Assembly: GCA_964057225.1 (NCBI GenBank)
Contig: OZ059897.1
Coordinates: 1,116,001-1,180,000 of the forward strand
Direction of reading: 5' to 3'
Source of the DNA: Auanema rhodensis
Lineage: Eukaryota > Nematoda > Chromadorea > Rhabditida > Rhabditidae
Length of the DNA: 64,000 nucleotides
The notes beneath the pieces were generated by a model, which saw only the letters and a list, made by a program, of their open reading frames with translations, was not told the DNA's origin and made no database searches. The translations under genes were made by a program, and so were the position numbers. This document shows positions 36,463 through 48,360 of the stretch, piece after piece; the stretch's first letter is position 1; each line of letters opens with the position of its first letter.

Positions 36463-38883
36463 TTTAAGCTGCGTCGATCTGTGTTATCAGATTTGCGCTA
36501 GCTTAAAAATGCACCGAGATATCAACTGATATAAGTTCACACTTATATCCTCGATTTTCACCCTGAAGAATTAATTTTTTCGTTGAATAACATTGTCCAT
36601 CGTTTTCGCCTCGAAAAAAGGAATCTAAAAACATCTACTCTTCGTTAAATTATCTTGAAATTTTTCGGGAAAATTTTTGTCAAAATGTTTTTGAAAGCAA
36701 TGTTGAGTGTACATGGAAACTCAACATACACTAATGCATCATTTTTCAAACAATCATAAATAATTTTTGTATTGAGCGTTTCTTAATGTATCATAGTGCA
36801 TTCGATGCGGATTCTTAAGCTGCTTCGATCTGTGTTATCAGATTTGCGCTAGCTTAAAAATGCACCAAGATATCAACTGATATAAGTTCACACTTATATC
36901 CTCGATTTTCACCCTGAAGAATTAATTTTTTCGTTGAATAACATTGTCCATCGTCTTTGCCTTGAAAAAAGGAATCCAAACACATCTACTTTTCGTGAAA
37001 TTATTTTGAAATTTTTCGGGAAAATTTTTGTCAAAATGTTTTTGGAAGCAATGTTGAGTGTACATGGAAACTCAACATACACTAATGCATCATTTTTCAA
37101 ACAATCATAAATAATTTTTGTATTGAGCGTTTCTCAATGTAGTATAGTGCATTCGATGCGGATTTTTAAGCTGCGTCGATCTGTCTTATCCGATTTGCGC
37201 TAGCTTAAAAATGCACCGAGATATCAACTGATATAAGTTCACACTTATATCCTCGATTTTCACCCTGAAGAATTAATTTTTTCGTTAAATAACATTGTCC
37301 ATCGTCTTCGCCTTGAAAAAAGAAATCTAAAAACATCTACTTTTCGTAAAATTATCTTGAAATTTTTCAGGAAAATTTTTGTCAAAATGTTTTTGGAAGC
37401 AATGTTAAGTGTACATGGAAACTCAACATACACTAATGCATCATTTTTCAAACGATCATAACTTATTTTTGTATTGAGCGTTTCTTAATGTATTATAGTG
37501 CATTCGATGCGGATTTTTAAACTGCGTCGATCTGTCTTATCCGATTTGCGCTAGCTTAAAAATGCACCAAGATATCAACTGATATAAGTTCACACTTATA
37601 TCCTCGATTTTCACCCTGAAGAATTAATTTTTTCGTTGATTAACATTGTCCATCGTTTTTGCCTTGAAAAAGAAATCTAAAAACATCTACTTTTCGTAAA
37701 ATTATCTTGAATTTTTTCAGGAAAATTTTTGTCAAAATGTTTTTGGAAGCAATGTTAAGTGTACATGGAAACTCAACATACACTAATGCATCATTTTTCA
37801 AACGATCATAACTTATTTTTGTATTGAGCGTTTCTTAATGTATTATAGTGCATTCGATGCGGATTTTTAAGCTGCGTCGATCTGTCTTATCAGATTTGCG
37901 CTAGCTTAAAAATGCACCAAGATATCAACTGATATAAGTTCACACTTATATCCTCGATTTTCACCCTGAAGAATTAATTTTTTCGTTGATTAACATTGTC
38001 CATCGTCTTTGCCTTGAAAAAAGGAATCTAAAAACATCTACTTTTTGTCAAAATGTTTTTGAAAGCAATGTTGAGTGTACATGGAAACTCAACATACACT
38101 AATGCAACATTTTTCAAACGATCATAACTAATTTTTGTATTGAGCGTTTCTTAATGTATTATAGTGCATTCGATGCGGATTTTTAAGCTGCTTCGATCTG
38201 TGTTATCAGATTTGCGCTAGCTTAAAAATGCACCGAGATATCAACTGATATAAGTTCACACTTATATCCTCGATTTTCACCCTGAAGAATTAATTTTTTC
38301 GTTGAATAACGTTGTCCATCGTCTTCGCCTTGAAAAAAGAAATCTAAAAACATCTACTTTTGGTAAAATTATTTTGAAGTTTTTCAGCAAAATTTTTGTC
38401 AAAATGTTTTTGGAATCAATGTTGAGTGTACATGGAAACTCAACATACACTAATGCAACATTTTTCAAACGATCATAACTAATTTTTGTATTGAGCGTTT
38501 CTTAATGTATTATAGTGCATTCGATGCGGATTTTTAAGCTGCTTCGATCTGTGTTATCAGATTTGCGCTAGCTTAAAAATGCACCGAGATATCAACTGAT
38601 ATAAGTTCACACTTATATCCTCGATTTTCACCCTGATGAATTAATTTTTTCGTTGAATAACATTGTCCATCGTCTTCGCCTTGAAAAAAGAAATCTAAAA
38701 ACATCTACTTTTGGTAAAATTATTTTGAAATTTTTCAGGAAAATTTTTGTCAAAATGTTTTTGGAAGCAATGTTGAGTGTACATGGAAACTCAACATACA
38801 CTAATGCATCATTTTTCAAACAATCATAAATAATTTTTGTATTGAGCGTTTCTCAATGTAGTATAGTGCATTCGATGCGGATT
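36463..38883. repeat. Seven-monomer repeat, copy 2 (2421 bp)
   Basis: This is the second copy of 34042-36462. The last unit (38533-38883) differs from its partner at 36112 in the variable block (GGTAAAATTATTTTG against TTGTAAAATTATCTTG), so the match fades within the final monomer. Confidence 0.82.
37866..38181. repeat. 316-bp monomer with a 35-bp deletion, second instance
   Basis: It has the same TTTTTGT junction at 38042-38048, exactly 2421 bp from the first, so it is a copy by duplication and not an independent deletion. Confidence 0.92.
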
Positions 38884-40287
38884 TTTAAGCTGCTTCGATC
38901 TGTGTTATCAGATTTGCGCTAGCTTAAAAATGCACCGAGATATCAACTGATATAAGTTCACACTTATATCCTCGATTTTCACCCTGAAGAATTAATTTTT
39001 TCGTTGAATAACATTGTCCATCGTCTTCGCCTGTAAAAAAGAAATCTAAAAACATCTACTTTTGGTAAAATTATTTTGAAATTTTTCAGGAAAATTTTTG
39101 TCAAAATGTTTTTGGAATCAATGTTGAGTGTACATGGAAACTCAACATACACTAATGCAACATTTTTCAAATGATCATAACTAATTTTTGTATTGAGCGT
39201 TTCTTAATGTATTATAGTGCATTCGATACGGATTTTTAAGCTGCTTCGATCTGTGTTATCAGATTTGCGCTAGCAAAGAAATGCACCGAGATATCAACTG
39301 ATATAAGTTCACACTTATATCCTCGATTTTCACCCTGAAGAATTAATTTTTTCGTTGATTAACATTGTCCATCGTCTTTGCCTTGAAAAAAGGAATCTAA
39401 AAACATCTACTTTTTGGGAAATTATTTTGAAATTTTTTGGCAAAATTTTTGTCAAAATGTTTTTGGAAGCAATGTTGAGTGTACATGGAAACTCAACATA
39501 CACTAATGCATAATTTTTTAAACAATCATAACTAATTTTTGTATTGAGCGTTTCTTAATGTATTATAGTGCATTCGATGCGGATTTTTAAGCTGCGTCGA
39601 TCTGTCTTATCCGATTTGCGCTAGCTTAAAAATGCACCGAGATATCAACTGATATAAGTTCACACTTATATCCTCGATTTTCACCCTGAAGAATTAATTT
39701 TTTCGTTGATTAACATTGTCCATCGTCTTTGCCTTGAAAAAAGGAATCTAAAAACATCTACTTTTTGTGAAATTATTTTGAAATTTTTTGGCAAAATTTT
39801 TGTCAAAATGTTTTTGGAAGCAATGTTGAGTGTACATGGAAACTCAACATACACTAATGCATAATTTTTTAAACAATCATAACTAATTTTTGTATTGAGC
39901 GTTTCTTAATGTATTATAGTGCATTCGATGCGGATTTTTAAGCTGCGTCGATCTGTCTTATCCGATTTGCGCTAGCTTAAAAATGCACCGAGATATCAAC
40001 TGATATAAGTTCACACTTATATCCTCGATTTTCACCCTGAAGAATTAATTTTTTCGTTGATTAACATTGTCCATCGTCTTTGCCTTGAAAAAAGGAATCT
40101 AAAAACATCTACTTTTTGTGAAATTATTTTAAAATTTTTTGGCAAAATTTTTGTCAAAATGTTTTTGAAAGCAATGTTGAGTGTACATGGAAACTCAACA
40201 TACACTAATGCAACATTTTTCAAACGATCATAACTAATTTTTGTATTGAGCGTTTTTTAATGTATTATAGTGCATTCGATGCGGATT
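38182..40287. repeat. Six-monomer repeat, copy 1 (2106 bp), only in macro-copy 1
   Basis: Units at 38182 to 39937 are repeated at 40288 to 42043. The corresponding stretch of macro-copy 2 (54607-56712) is single. The block includes the distinctive unit with GCTAGCAAAGAAATG near 39270 and the GCATAATTTTTTAAAC units. Confidence 0.88.
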
Positions 40288-42393
40288 TTTAAGCTGCTTC
40301 GATCTGTGTTATCAGATTTGCGCTAGCTTAAAAATGCACCGAGATATCAACTGATATAAGTTCACACTTATATCCTCGATTTTCACCCTGAAGAATTAAT
40401 TTTTTCGTTGAATAACGTTGTCCATCGTCTTCGCCTTGAAAAAAGAAATCTAAAAACATCTACTTTTGGTAAAATTATTTTGAAGTTTTTCAGCAAAATT
40501 TTTGTCAAAATGTTTTTGGAATCAATGTTGAGTGTACATGGAAACTCAACATACACTAATGCAACATTTTTCAAACGATCATAACTAATTTTTGTATTGA
40601 GCGTTTCTTAATGTATTATAGTGCATTCGATGCGGATTTTTAAGCTGCTTCGATCTGTGTTATCAGATTTGCGCTAGCTTAAAAATGCACCGAGATATCA
40701 ACTGATATAAGTTCACACTTATATCCTCGATTTTCACCCTGATGAATTAATTTTTTCGTTGAATAACATTGTCCATCGTCTTCGCCTTGAAAAAAGAAAT
40801 CTAAAAACATCTACTTTTGGTAAAATTATTTTGAAATTTTTCAGGAAAATTTTTGTCAAAATGTTTTTGGAAGCAATGTTGAGTGTACATGGAAACTCAA
40901 CATACACTAATGCATCATTTTTCAAACAATCATAAATAATTTTTGTATTGAGCGTTTCTCAATGTAGTATAGTGCATTCGATGCGGATTTTTAAGCTGCT
41001 TCGATCTGTGTTATCAGATTTGCGCTAGCTTAAAAATGCACCGAGATATCAACTGATATAAGTTCACACTTATATCCTCGATTTTCACCCTGAAGAATTA
41101 ATTTTTTCGTTGAATAACATTGTCCATCGTCTTCGCCTGTAAAAAAGAAATCTAAAAACATCTACTTTTGGTAAAATTATTTTGAAATTTTTCAGGAAAA
41201 TTTTTGTCAAAATGTTTTTGGAATCAATGTTGAGTGTACATGGAAACTCAACATACACTAATGCAACATTTTTCAAATGATCATAACTAATTTTTGTATT
41301 GAGCGTTTCTTAATGTATTATAGTGCATTCGATACGGATTTTTAAGCTGCTTCGATCTGTGTTATCAGATTTGCGCTAGCAAAGAAATGCACCGAGATAT
41401 CAACTGATATAAGTTCACACTTATATCCTCGATTTTCACCCTGAAGAATTAATTTTTTCGTTGATTAACATTGTCCATCGTCTTTGCCTTGAAAAAAGGA
41501 ATCTAAAAACATCTACTTTTTGGGAAATTATTTTGAAATTTTTTGGCAAAATTTTTGTCAAAATGTTTTTGGAAGCAATGTTGAGTGTACATGGAAACTC
41601 AACATACACTAATGCATAATTTTTTAAACAATCATAACTAATTTTTGTATTGAGCGTTTCTTAATGTATTATAGTGCATTCGATGCGGATTTTTAAGCTG
41701 CGTCGATCTGTCTTATCCGATTTGCGCTAGCTTAAAAATGCACCGAGATATCAACTGATATAAGTTCACACTTATATCCTCGATTTTCACCCTGAAGAAT
41801 TAATTTTTTCGTTGATTAACATTGTCCATCGTCTTTGCCTTGAAAAAAGGAATCTAAAAACATCTACTTTTTGTGAAATTATTTTGAAATTTTTTGGCAA
41901 AATTTTTGTCAAAATGTTTTTGGAAGCAATGTTGAGTGTACATGGAAACTCAACATACACTAATGCATAATTTTTTAAACAATCATAACTAATTTTTGTA
42001 TTGAGCGTTTCTTAATGTATTATAGTGCATTCGATGCGGATTTTTAAGCTGCGTCGATCTGTCTTATCCGATTTGCGCTAGCTTAAAAATGCACCGAGAT
42101 ATCAACTGATATAAGTTCACACTTATATCCTCGATTTTCACCCTGAAGAATTAATTTTTTCGTTGATTAACATTGTCCATCGTCTTTGCCTTGAAAAAAG
42201 GAATCTAAAAACATCTACTTTTTGTGAAATTATTTTAAAATTTTTTGGCAAAATTTTTGTCAAAATGTTTTTGAAAGCAATGTTGAGTGTACATGGAAAC
42301 TCAACATACACTAATGCAACATTTTTCAAACGATCATAACTAATTTTTGTATTGAGCGTTTTTTAATGTATTATAGTGCATTCGATGCGGATT
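40288..42393. repeat. Six-monomer repeat, copy 2 (2106 bp)
   Basis: This is a direct tandem copy of 38182-40287. It shares the derived base G at 40485 with 38379 (TTTTGAAGTTTTTC), whereas macro-copy 2 has A at 54804. Both copies therefore descend from a change that arose after the macro-duplication. Confidence 0.88.
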
Positions 42394-43797
42394 TTTAAGC
42401 TGCTTCGATCTGTGTTATCAGATTTGCGCTAGCTTAAAAATGCACCGAGATATCAACTGATATAAGTTCACACTTATATCCTCGATTTTCACCATGAAGA
42501 ATTAATTTTTTCGTTGATTAACATTGTCCATCGTCTTTGCCTTGAAAAAAGGAATCTAAAAACATCTACTTTTTGTGAAATTATTTTAAAATTTTTTGGC
42601 AAAATTTTTGTCAAAATGTTTTTGAAAGCAATGTTGAGTGTACATGGAAACTCAACATACACTAATGCAACATTTTTCAAACGATCATAACTAATTTTTG
42701 TATTGAGCGTTTTTTAATGTATTATAGTGCATTCGATGCGGATTTTTAAGCTGCTTCGATCTGTGTTATCAGATTTGCGCTAGCTTAAAAATGCACCGAG
42801 ATATCAACTGATATAAGTTCACACTTATATCCTCGATTTTCACCATGAAGAATTAATTTTTTCGTTGATTAACATTGTCCATCGTCTTTGCCTTGTAAAA
42901 AGGAATCTAAAAACATCTACTTTTTGTGAAATTATTTTGAATTTTTTTGGCAAAATTTTTGTCAAAATGTTTTTGAAAGCAATGTTGAGTGTACATGGAA
43001 ACTCAACATACACTAATGCAACATTTTTCAAACGATCATAACTAATTTTTGTATTGAGCGTTTTTTAATGTATTATAGTGCATTCGATGCGGATTTTTAA
43101 GCTGCTTCGATCTGTGTTATCAGATTTGCGCTAGCTTAAAAATGCACCGAGATATCAACTGATATAAGTTCACACTTATATCCTCGATTTTCACCATGAA
43201 GAATTAATTTTTTCGTTGATTAACATTGTCCATCGTCTTTGCCTTGAAAAAAGGAATCTAAAAACATCTACTTTTTGTGAAATTATTTTAAAATTTTTTG
43301 GCAAAATTTTTGTCAAAATGTTTTTGAAAGCAATGTTGAGTGTACATGGAAACTCAACATACACTAATGCAACATTTTTCAAACGATCATAACTAATTTT
43401 TGTATTGAGCGTTTTTTAATGTATTATAGTGCATTCGATGCGGATTTTTAAGCTGCTTCGATCTGTGTTATCAGATTTGCGCTAGCTTAAAAATGCACCG
43501 AGATATCAACTGATATAAGTTCACACTTATATCCTCGATTTTCACCATGAAGAATTAATTTTTTCGTTGATTAACATTGTCCATCGTCTTTGCCTTGTAA
43601 AAAGGAATCTAAAAACATCTACTTTTTGTGAAATTATTTTGAATTTTTTTGGCAAAATTTTTGTCAAAATGTTTTTGAAAGCAATGTTGAGTGTACATGG
43701 AAACTCAACATACACTAATGCAACATTTTTCAAACGATCATAACTAATTTTTGTATTGAGCGTTTTTTAATGTATTATAGTGCATTCGATGCGGATT
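42394..43797. repeat. Two-monomer repeat 702 bp x 2, only in macro-copy 1
   Basis: The pair at 42394-43095 (CACCATGAAG; second unit with CCTTGTAAAAAGG) recurs at 43096-43797. Macro-copy 2 has the pair only once, at 56713-57414. Confidence 0.88.
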
Positions 43798-44148
43798 TTT
43801 AAGCTGCTTCGATCTGTGTTATCAGATTTGCGCTAGCTTAAAAATGCACCGAGATATCAACTGATATAAGTTCACACTTATATCCTCGATTTTCACCCTG
43901 AAGAATTAATTTTTTCGTTGATTAACATTGTCCATCGTCTTTGCCTTGTAAAAAGGAATCTAAAAACATCTACTTTTTGTGAAATTATTTTGAAATTTTT
44001 TGGCAAAATTTTTGTCAAAATGTTTTTGGAAGCAATGTTGAGTGTACATGGAAACTCAACATACACTAATGCATCATTTTTCAAACAATCATAAATAATT
44101 TTTGTATTGAGCGTTTCTCAATGTGGTATAGTGCATTCGAAACAAATG

Positions 44149-47100
44149 TTTAAGCTGCGTCGATCTGTGTTTTCAGATTTGCGCTAGCTTAAAAATGCAC
44201 CGAGATATCAACTGATATAAGTTCACACTTATATCCTCGATTTTCACCCTAAAGAATTAATTTTTTCGTTGAATAACATTGTCCATCGTTTTCGCCTTGA
44301 AAAAAGGAATTTAAAAACATCTACTCTTCGTTAAATTATCTTGAAATTTTTCGGGAAAATTTTTGTCAAAATGTTTTTGGAAGCAATGTTGAGTGTACAT
44401 GGAAACTCAACATACACTAATGCATCATTTTTCAAACAATCATAAATAATTTTTGTATTGAGCGTTTCTCAATGTGGTATAGTGCATTCGAAACAAATGT
44501 TTAAGCTGCGTCGATCTGTGTTATCAGATTTGCGCTAGCTTAAAAATGCACCGAGATATCAACTGATATAAGTTCACACTTGTATCCTCGATTTTCACCC
44601 TGAAGAATTAATTTTTTCGTTGAATAATAATGTCCATCGTCTTAGCCTTGAAAAAAGGAATCTAAAAACTTCTACTCTTCGTTAAATTAGCTTGAAATTT
44701 TTCGGAAAAATTTTTGTCAAAATGTTTTTGGAAGCAATGTTGAGTGTACATGGAAACTCAACATACAATAATGCATCATTTTTCAAACAATCATAAATAA
44801 TTTTTGTATTGAGCGTTATTCAATGTAGTATAGTGCATTCGATGCGGATTTTTAAGCTGCTTCGATCTGTGTTATCAGATTTGCGCTAGCTTAGAAATGC
44901 ACCGAGATATCAACTGATATAAGTTCACACTTATATCCTCGATTTTCACCCTGAAGAATTAATTTTTTCGTTGAATAATAATGTCCATCGTCTTTGCCTT
45001 GAAAAAAGGAATCTAAAAACTTCTACTCTTCGTTAAATTATCTTGAAATTTTTCGGAAAAATTTTTGTCAAAATGTTTTTGGAAGCAATGTTGAGTGTAC
45101 ATGGAAACTCAACATACAATAATGCATCATTTTTCAAACAATCATAAATAATTTTTGTATTGAGCGTTATTCAATGTAGTATAGTGCATTCGATGCGGAT
45201 TTTTAAGCTGCTTCGATCTGTGTTATCAGATTTGCGCTAGCTTAGAAATGCACCGAGATATCAACTGATATAAGTTCACACTTATATCCTCGATTTTCAC
45301 CCTGAAGAATTAATTTTTTCGTTGAATAATAATGTCCATCGTCTTTGCCTTGAAAAAAGGAATCTAAAAACTTCTACTCTTCGTTAAATTATCTTGAAAT
45401 TTTTCGGGAAAATTTTTGTCAAAATGTTTTTGGAAGCAATGTTGAGTATACATGGAAACTCAACATACACTAATGCATCATTTTTCAAACAATCATAAAT
45501 AATTTTTGTATTGAGCGTTTCTCAATGTGGTATAGTGCATTCGAAACAAATGTTTAAGCTGCGTCGATCTGTGTTATCAGATTTGCGCTAGCTTAAAAAT
45601 GCACCGAGATATCAACTGATATAAGTTCACACTTATATCCTCGATTTTCACCCTGAAGAATTAATTTTTTCGTTGAATAATAATGTCCATCGTCTTCGCC
45701 TTGAAATATGGAATCTAAAAACTTCTACTCTTCGTTAAATTATCTTGAAATTTTTCGGGAAAATTTTTGTCAAAATGTTTTTGGAAGCAATGTTGAGTGT
45801 ACATGGAAACTCAACATACACTAATGCATCATTTTTCAAACAATCATAAATAATTTTTGTATTGAGCGTTTCTCAATGTGGTATAGTGCATTCGAAACAA
45901 ATGTTTAAGCTGCGTCGATCTGTGTTTTCAGATTTGCGCTAGCTTAAAAATGCACCGAGATATCAACTGATATAAGTTCACACTTATATCCTCGATTTTC
46001 ACCCTAAAGAATTAATTTTTTCGTTGAATAACATTGTCCATCGTTTTCGCCTTGAAAAAAGGAATTTAAAAACATCTACTCTTCGTTAAATTATCTTGAA
46101 ATTTTTCGGGAAAATTTTTGTCAAAATGTTTTTGGAAGCAATGTTGAGTGTACATGGAAACTCAACATACACTAATGCATCATTTTTCAAACAATCATAA
46201 ATAATTTTTGTATTGAGCGTTTCTCAATGTGGTATAGTGCATTCGAAACAAATGTTTAAGCTGCGTCGATCTGTGTTTTCAGATTTGCGCTAGCTTAAAA
46301 ATGCACCGAGATATCAACTGATATAAGTTCACACTTGTATCCTCGATTTTCACCCTGAAGAATTAATTTTTTCGTTGAATAATAATGTCCATCATCTTAG
46401 CCTTGAAAAAAGGAATCTAAAAACTTCTACTCTTCGTTAAATTAGCTTGAAATTTTTCGGAAAAATTTTTGTCAAAATGTTTTTGGAAGCAATGTTGAGT
46501 GTACATGGAAACTCAACATACAATAATGCATCATTTTTCAAACAATCATAAATAATTTTTGTATTGAGCGTTATTCAATGTAGTATAGTGCATTCGATGC
46601 GGATTTTTAAGCTGCTTCGATCTGTGTTATCAGATTTGCGCTAGCTTAGAAATGCACCGAGATATCAACTGATATAAGTTCACACTTATATCCTCGATTT
46701 TCACCCTGAAGAATTAATTTTTTCGTTGAATAATAATGTCCATCGTCTTTGCCTTGAAAAAAGGAATCTAAAAACTTCTACTCTTCGTTAAATTATCTTG
46801 AAATTTTTCGGGAAAATTTTTGTCAAAATGTTTTTGGAAGCAATGTTGAGTATACATGGAAACTCAACATACACTAATGCATCATTTTTCAAACAATCAT
46901 AAATAATTTTTGTATTGAGCGTTTCTCAATGTGGTATAGTGCATTCGAAACAAATGTTTAAGCTGCGTCGATCTGTGTTATCAGATTTGCGCTAGCTTAA
47001 AAATGCACCGAGATATCAACTGATATAAGTTCACACTTATATCCTCGATTTTCACCCTGAAGAATTAATTTTTTCGTTGAATAATAATGTCCATCGTCTT

Positions 47101-48360
47101 CGCCTTGAAATATGGAATCTAAAAACTTCTACTCTTCGTTAAATTATCTTGAAATTTTTCGGGAAAATTTTTGTCAAAATGTTTTTGGAAGCAATGTTGA
47201 GTGTACATGGAAACTCAACATACACTAATGCATCATTTTTCAAACAATCATAAATAATTTTTGTATTGAGCGTTTCTCGATGTGGTATAGTGCATTCGAA
47301 ACAAATGTTTAAGCTGCGTCGATCTGTGTTATCAGATTTGCGCTAGCTTAAAAATGCACCGAGATATCAACTGATATAAGTTCACACTTATATCCTCGAT
47401 TTTCACCCTAAAGAATTAATTTTTTCGTTGAATAACATTGTCCATCGTTTTCGCCTTGAAAAAAGGAATTTAAAAACATCTACTCTTCGTTAAATTATCT
47501 TGAAATTTTTCGGGAAAATTTTTGTCAAAATGTTTTTGGAAGCAATGTTGAGTGAACATGGAAACTCAACATACACTAATGCATCATTTTTCAAACAATC
47601 ATAAATAATTTTTGTATTGAGCGTTTCTCAATGTGGTATAGTGCATTCGAAACAAATGTTTAAGCTGCGTCGATCTGTGTTATCAGATTTGCGCTAGCTT
47701 AAAAATGCACCGAGATATCAACTGATATAAGTTCACACTTGTATCCTCGATTTTCACCCTGAAGAATTAATTTTTTCGTTGAATAATAATGTCCATCGTC
47801 TTCGCCTTGAAAAAAGGAATCTAAAAACTTCTACTCTTCGTTAAATTATCTTGAAATTTTTCGGAAAAATTTTTGTCAAAATGTTTTTGGAAGCAATGTT
47901 GAGTGTACATGGAAACTCAACATACAATAATGCATCATTTTTCAAACAATCATAAATAATTTTTGTATTGAGCGTTATTCAATGTAGTATAGTGCATTCG
48001 ATGCGGATTTTTAAGCTGCTTCGATCTGTGTTATCAGATTTGCGCTAGCTTAGAAATGCACCGAGATATCAACTGATATAAGTTCACACTTATATCCTCG
48101 ATTTTCACCCTGAAGAATTAATTTTTTCGTTGAATAACATTGTCCATCGTCTTCGCCTTGAAAAAAGGAATCTAAAAACTTCTACTCTTCGTTAAATTAT
48201 CTTGAAATTTTTCGGAAAAATTTTTGTCAAAATGTTTTTGGAAGCAATGTTGAGTGTACATGGAAACTCAACATACAATAATGCATCATTTTTCAAACAA
48301 TCATAAATAATTTTTGTATTGAGCGTTATTCAATGTAGTATAGTGCATTCGATGCGGATT
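44149..48360. repeat. Domain B': second copy of the right part of domain B (12 monomers)
   Basis: The unit types run P Q R S T P Q S T P U V. They match 27373-31935 except that one T unit (29128-29478) is missing here. The Q unit at 46255 has GTGTTTTCAG where its partner near 29860 has GTGTTATCAG. Confidence 0.88.

Larger units (their letters stand above)
27373..44148. repeat. 16.8-kb macro-repeat, copy 1 (48 monomers)
   Basis: The unit series from 27373 to the end of domain C recurs from 44149. The offset is 16776 bp for the first five units and 16425 bp from 29479 to 40287, then 14319 and 13617 bp after two further steps. Rare private variants travel with it: TTTCTCGATGTGG (about 30848 and 47273), GAGTGAACATGG (about 31127 and 47552), GGAAAAAGTTTTG (about 33193 and 49618), and both 316-bp units. 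The left boundary is known only to within the invariant core of the preceding unit. Confidence 0.92.
31936..44148. repeat. Domain C: 35 monomers
   Basis: Diagnostic variants are GTTGATTAACATTG, TTTTTTGGCAAAATT, GCAACATTTTTC, CTGCTTCGATCTG and TTCTTAATGTATTATAGTG. The left edge is a patchwork: the unit at 31585-31935 starts as domain B type and ends as domain C type. The right edge (about 44003-44071) switches back to B type within one monomer, which is the macro-repeat join. The length is 35 x 351 minus 72 bp. Confidence 0.85.
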
